Shown in pieces: positions 60,901 through 64,000 of a DNA stretch of 64,000 nt (position 1 is the stretch's first letter; each line of letters begins with the position of its first letter). The notes under the pieces were generated by a model. It had not been told where the DNA came from. It did no database searches and saw nothing but the letters and a program-made list of their open reading frames with translations. The stretch comes from Carya illinoinensis (Eukaryota > Streptophyta > Magnoliopsida > Fagales > Juglandaceae): assembly GCF_018687715.1 (NCBI RefSeq), contig NC_056761.1, positions 12,751,001 to 12,815,000 on the forward strand, read 5' to 3'. The translations under genes and the position numbers were made by a program.

Positions 60901-61119
60901 TGTGTTTGAGTGTTGAGAATGTCTCATATGATTTGAATTGATATGTAAATAATAATATTTTGTGAATCCCATTAAAATGTTTTTAAAAGTATAAAATAAG
61001 TTGAGATATATGTTTGAATGTATAAAGTAAGTTAAAATATATTTAACTTTTCATTAGAAGTTAAAAAAAATAATAGATCCCATCAATGATTGATTTGATA
61101 TAAGTTAGGATGGATTTGA
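60901..61119. mobile_element. Second MITE family, copy 3 (uninterrupted)
   Basis: 'tgtgtttgagtgttgag' at the left and 'gatttgacacc' at the right; same position in the unit as 19,011 and 31,752. It shows what the TE2 target looked like before insertion. Confidence 0.55.
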
Positions 61120-61579
61120 CACCTATTTAAGAATGAATGAATCCCGAAATTATTAACAAAGCTTTTTGGGGTGCATCTTTAAAAGTAAGAGGATGATCCT
61201 AACTAATATATATGAATAATCAATCGGGTTAAACATCTTGATTTGAACTTAGTACGATTATTTTATGGGTTGACTCGACCTAACCCATTTACCTATTTAA
61301 AAAAAATAAAAATAAAAATAAAAATAAAAAAAGAAAGAAAGAGAGAATTTTAAAAATGCTCATATATATTGATCTTTCCTACTATTATATAACAAGACAA
61401 AGGCCATACATGAAGATTATATGAAAAGATTGAAAATAAGTGCTATATTTTTCAACTTAATAATTTGATTTTTTATTAAAAAAAAAATGTAATGGGTCTA
61501 TAGGGTCACGAGTAGACCCGAATGATCCAAATAATCCTGTTATGGATAGTTACTTGTAATCATCTATAATGATAATATG

Positions 61580-61830
61580 TGTTTGTGTAGGGTTTCTAAT
61601 GAATCACAAGGCTGCATGGAGTTGTTAGGGGAAATCGGCAACTTCGCCAAGAGTCCTAGTGAGTAAAAGTAATTCTATAATGCTTTTGTTAAGCCTTCTC
61701 GAACTCTTCAATTTAGTGCTCATATTTATTTACGAATTCTGGGTATTAATCATCTTCAAGTCAAAGTTAAAAGGCATTTTCCAGTAACTTGGCAGCCCCC
61801 TCCCTCCTTCAAGACATGTTAAGTCCTCTT
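61580..61830 (+). pseudogene. LINE ORF2 relic, shortest copy
   Basis: It keeps only the junction of 'gagttgttagg' with the NAFVKPS-type segment and 'gtaacttggcagcc', with about 0.7 kb missing relative to 36,310-37,260. Confidence 0.5.
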
Positions 61831-62499
61831 GCATACAGGTTGTAAACGAGTATCATGTTTATCTCTTGTTATGTCTATATTTTGTTTTGCACTAAACTGT
61901 TAGGGGAGCTGCTGTTTCATACTAAACTTATACTTTCATTTGTGCTTGTAACATATCATTTTCTATTTTTGCTAATCAAATCACTCGGGTCCACTTATTA
62001 ACTTGCAAGTTAACCCGACACGACCCGAATCAAATTATCTTAACCTTAACTCAATTATTACATGTCGTGTTTGCTGTTCTTATGAAAAAATGACAACCCA
62101 AATCTCAACACCTTGCATGAGTCAATGTCACCCTCCAATAAATAAATAAATTCACATTCAACTTTCATGACTGATCTTTCTTTGTTTTACAACGATCACC
62201 CTACCTTATTCTCATCTTTCTACTGCAAGCTTTGCAAAAAGGTCAACTGACCTTCTGCGACGGTATCCTTGCTTCTTATTCATACCTATTTCTTGTATTG
62301 GGAAAACAGCCTTTAATACTTACTTCTATGATTGTCATATTTGTCTCTTTAGTTCTATATATAAAGGTGAAATAAGGTTGCTATGCATTGCATGGATCAA
62401 TCATCCTTTTTTACTTAATATGAAGACTTCGACTTGCCTATAAATTAAAAACTTAAAGAAACATACAAACAGGATTACAGAAAATTATTTCACACTTAA

Positions 62500-63905
62500 T
62501 AATACCCATATACTATCAGATTCATTCTCACATCCTGCCCTCAGGAAATCCCAATCCCATTGAGAATTACAACCATGGCTTACAGATTGGTAAGCAATCA
62601 TCCACTTTTAGATTAAACAGGGTAAAAGCTTGATTGCTACAAATGATTTTCAGCCTTGACGGAGAGAAATCTGTGCAATTAAAAGCGCAGATACATACAA
62701 AGCCAACTAGCTCCCAAATTTTCAACAGGGTAAAACCATGATTTGAGTGATAAAGGTAATGGCAACATCAAGTCAATACAGCGTGTATCTTATCATACAA
62801 TCAAACCACTATCTTAACCTCTATTAGGTGTTCTAGAAGATAAAACACTCCTTGCTGGATGCGTCATATTACATAATAAAGCATTTGGTTAGTAAGAAGC
62901 ATGAAGTTACCAGAAGAAAAATCTATACAAAAGCTATATCTACCAATGAGATTATAAAGGTACCTTTCTCGATGACGCTTCAGATAATAATTGTCAGAAA
63001 ATGCATAGTTCATTAAATTTCTATACCTACAAACATCTGATGAAGATAAATCATAATAAAACTTCACGTACCTACTAGTTTTGCCATTAGCAGATATTCT
63101 ATTAGTGTTCTTCAAAGACCTGCAGAAAAGGTATACAGAATGGTGAAAGTGTAATAGTCCACTATTAGATTCAGCAGTATTCAGCAGAAGATCATGGCAA
63201 GGAGTGATAATAAGATAATTTATGCACCCCCTAATTCATCATCTGTCTCTCCTTATCTCCAGTTTAGTTGATGAGCATTTTGGACCAATTTTCTCTTCAC
63301 TTGACCATCAACAAAATCCACCTATTCAACAGGCTACTCCCAGTTAGAGGATTCCTGATCCATCAATTCGAACATAGCCTCGTATCTATAGCACTACCCC
63401 CAATTATCCTTCAATTCAAAAATGGCACTATACCTCTATCATCCTTTTGACCATATATAATCTCAAAAGTCTTTTTTATCAAAACAGAGCAATTTTCCCC
63501 GTGGTCCAATGACAAAATTATAACTTGGTAGGGAGCCTCATGAGAATTTTCACTGATAATTGAGTTGTTGAGAATGCTAGGTCAGTCAGTTCAGCAACGT
63601 AACAGGGGGGCATAAATTCAAAATCTTCGAGTATAATGCATCTCAAAGAAGTACCTTCTCAGATAAACATGGTTCCTCTCAATGTTTGACTTCTTTTTAT
63701 AAGTTATAATCATTAAAAAGCACACCCAAGTACACATGATGTATAGAATCACTTATCTGTATATGAAAACATCCTGAAAAGTTAGCCCACTAGAGTCTAT
63801 AGAGGCTGTCCAAAGGAAGAGAGTACTGAAAAATAAAGCTTTGAGCTCCTCCAATATCTGTTCAGTCTTCAATTTCTGATGTTACTTTCCCACCCAAATA
63901 CACCA
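62500..63905 (-). repeat. Block E, copy 5
   Basis: It matches 37,700-39,240 without the SINE-like insertion. The minus-strand exon-like stretch (acceptor 'ttctgcag', donor 'gtacgtga') is at about 63,068-63,122. Confidence 0.65.
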
Positions 63906-64000
63906 TTTTTTTTTTTTTTTATTGGCACCGGCTGTCCAGGAACAGCATCTAGACTAATCTCAGGGGTGCACAGGCCCTTGGCAAGGAGTTTTCCGCAAGT
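63906..64000 (-). mobile_element. SINE-like element running off the window edge
   Basis: After a T-rich run (63,907-63,920, a reversed A tail) come 'ttggcaccggctgtccagga' and 'ggcaaggagttttccgcaag', a sequence I associate with abundant tRNA-derived SINEs of woody eudicots. Only the tail end is inside the window. Confidence 0.5.

Overview
The window is nuclear DNA of a flowering plant. It is AT-rich, and it holds a plastid-targeted light-harvesting gene, CC-NBS-LRR remnants, Copia and Gypsy LTR elements, plant-type LINEs, MITEs and SINE-like pieces. The MITE and SINE types suggest a woody eudicot, perhaps Fagales (walnut, hickory or oak), but that is an impression and not a proof. The only intact, confidently named host gene is an intronless Lhcb1 (LHCII chlorophyll a/b-binding protein) at 6527-7321 on the minus strand.

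Layout. 1-4.4 kb: an uncharacterised multi-exon plus-strand gene, split by a 1338-bp solo LTR with a perfect 5-bp target duplication. 6.5-7.5 kb: Lhcb1 and its promoter. From about 8 kb to the right end, most unique-looking DNA belongs to a family of tandem-duplicated segments. On the plus strand the recurring order is: block E (8.2-9.1, 20.9, 38.0-39.5, 50.2-51.1, 62.5-63.9 kb), block B (9.2, 14.6, 22.1, 39.5, 51.2 kb), a long imperfect hairpin (9.8, 11.1, 13.3, 15.8, 23.7, 40.2, 51.8, 52.8 kb), then a minus-strand TATA promoter with a short non-coding first exon and splice donor (11.8, 14.0, 17.5, 25.4, 59.8 kb), and a further exon-like block (12.3, 18.2, 26.1, 60.4 kb). The promoters point toward the hairpins. 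The simplest reading is a tandem family of minus-strand non-coding (or decayed) transcription units, each carrying a foldback in its first intron.

Later insertions broke the array up. At 26,272-35,631 are two related Copia elements in opposite orientation, 402 bp apart: one nearly intact with two stop codons, one lacking reverse transcriptase. At 40,721-49,060 is a patchwork of two NBS-LRR pseudogenes in inverted orientation, a 2.9-kb Gypsy-type solo LTR, a LEA-2 gene fragment, a 5'-truncated LINE and a truncated, frameshifted second Lhcb1 copy. At 53,580-58,824 is a degenerate full-size LINE that separates one promoter from its hairpin. It carries its own nested Mutator-type MITE.

The main candidate for something new is the minus-strand hairpin array. 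Its eight foldbacks lie downstream of conserved promoters, and where the two arms differ by transitions, most differences keep pairing as G.U only if the minus strand is the RNA. No small-RNA or expression data can be consulted here, so a MIRNA-like or siRNA-producing role is inference.
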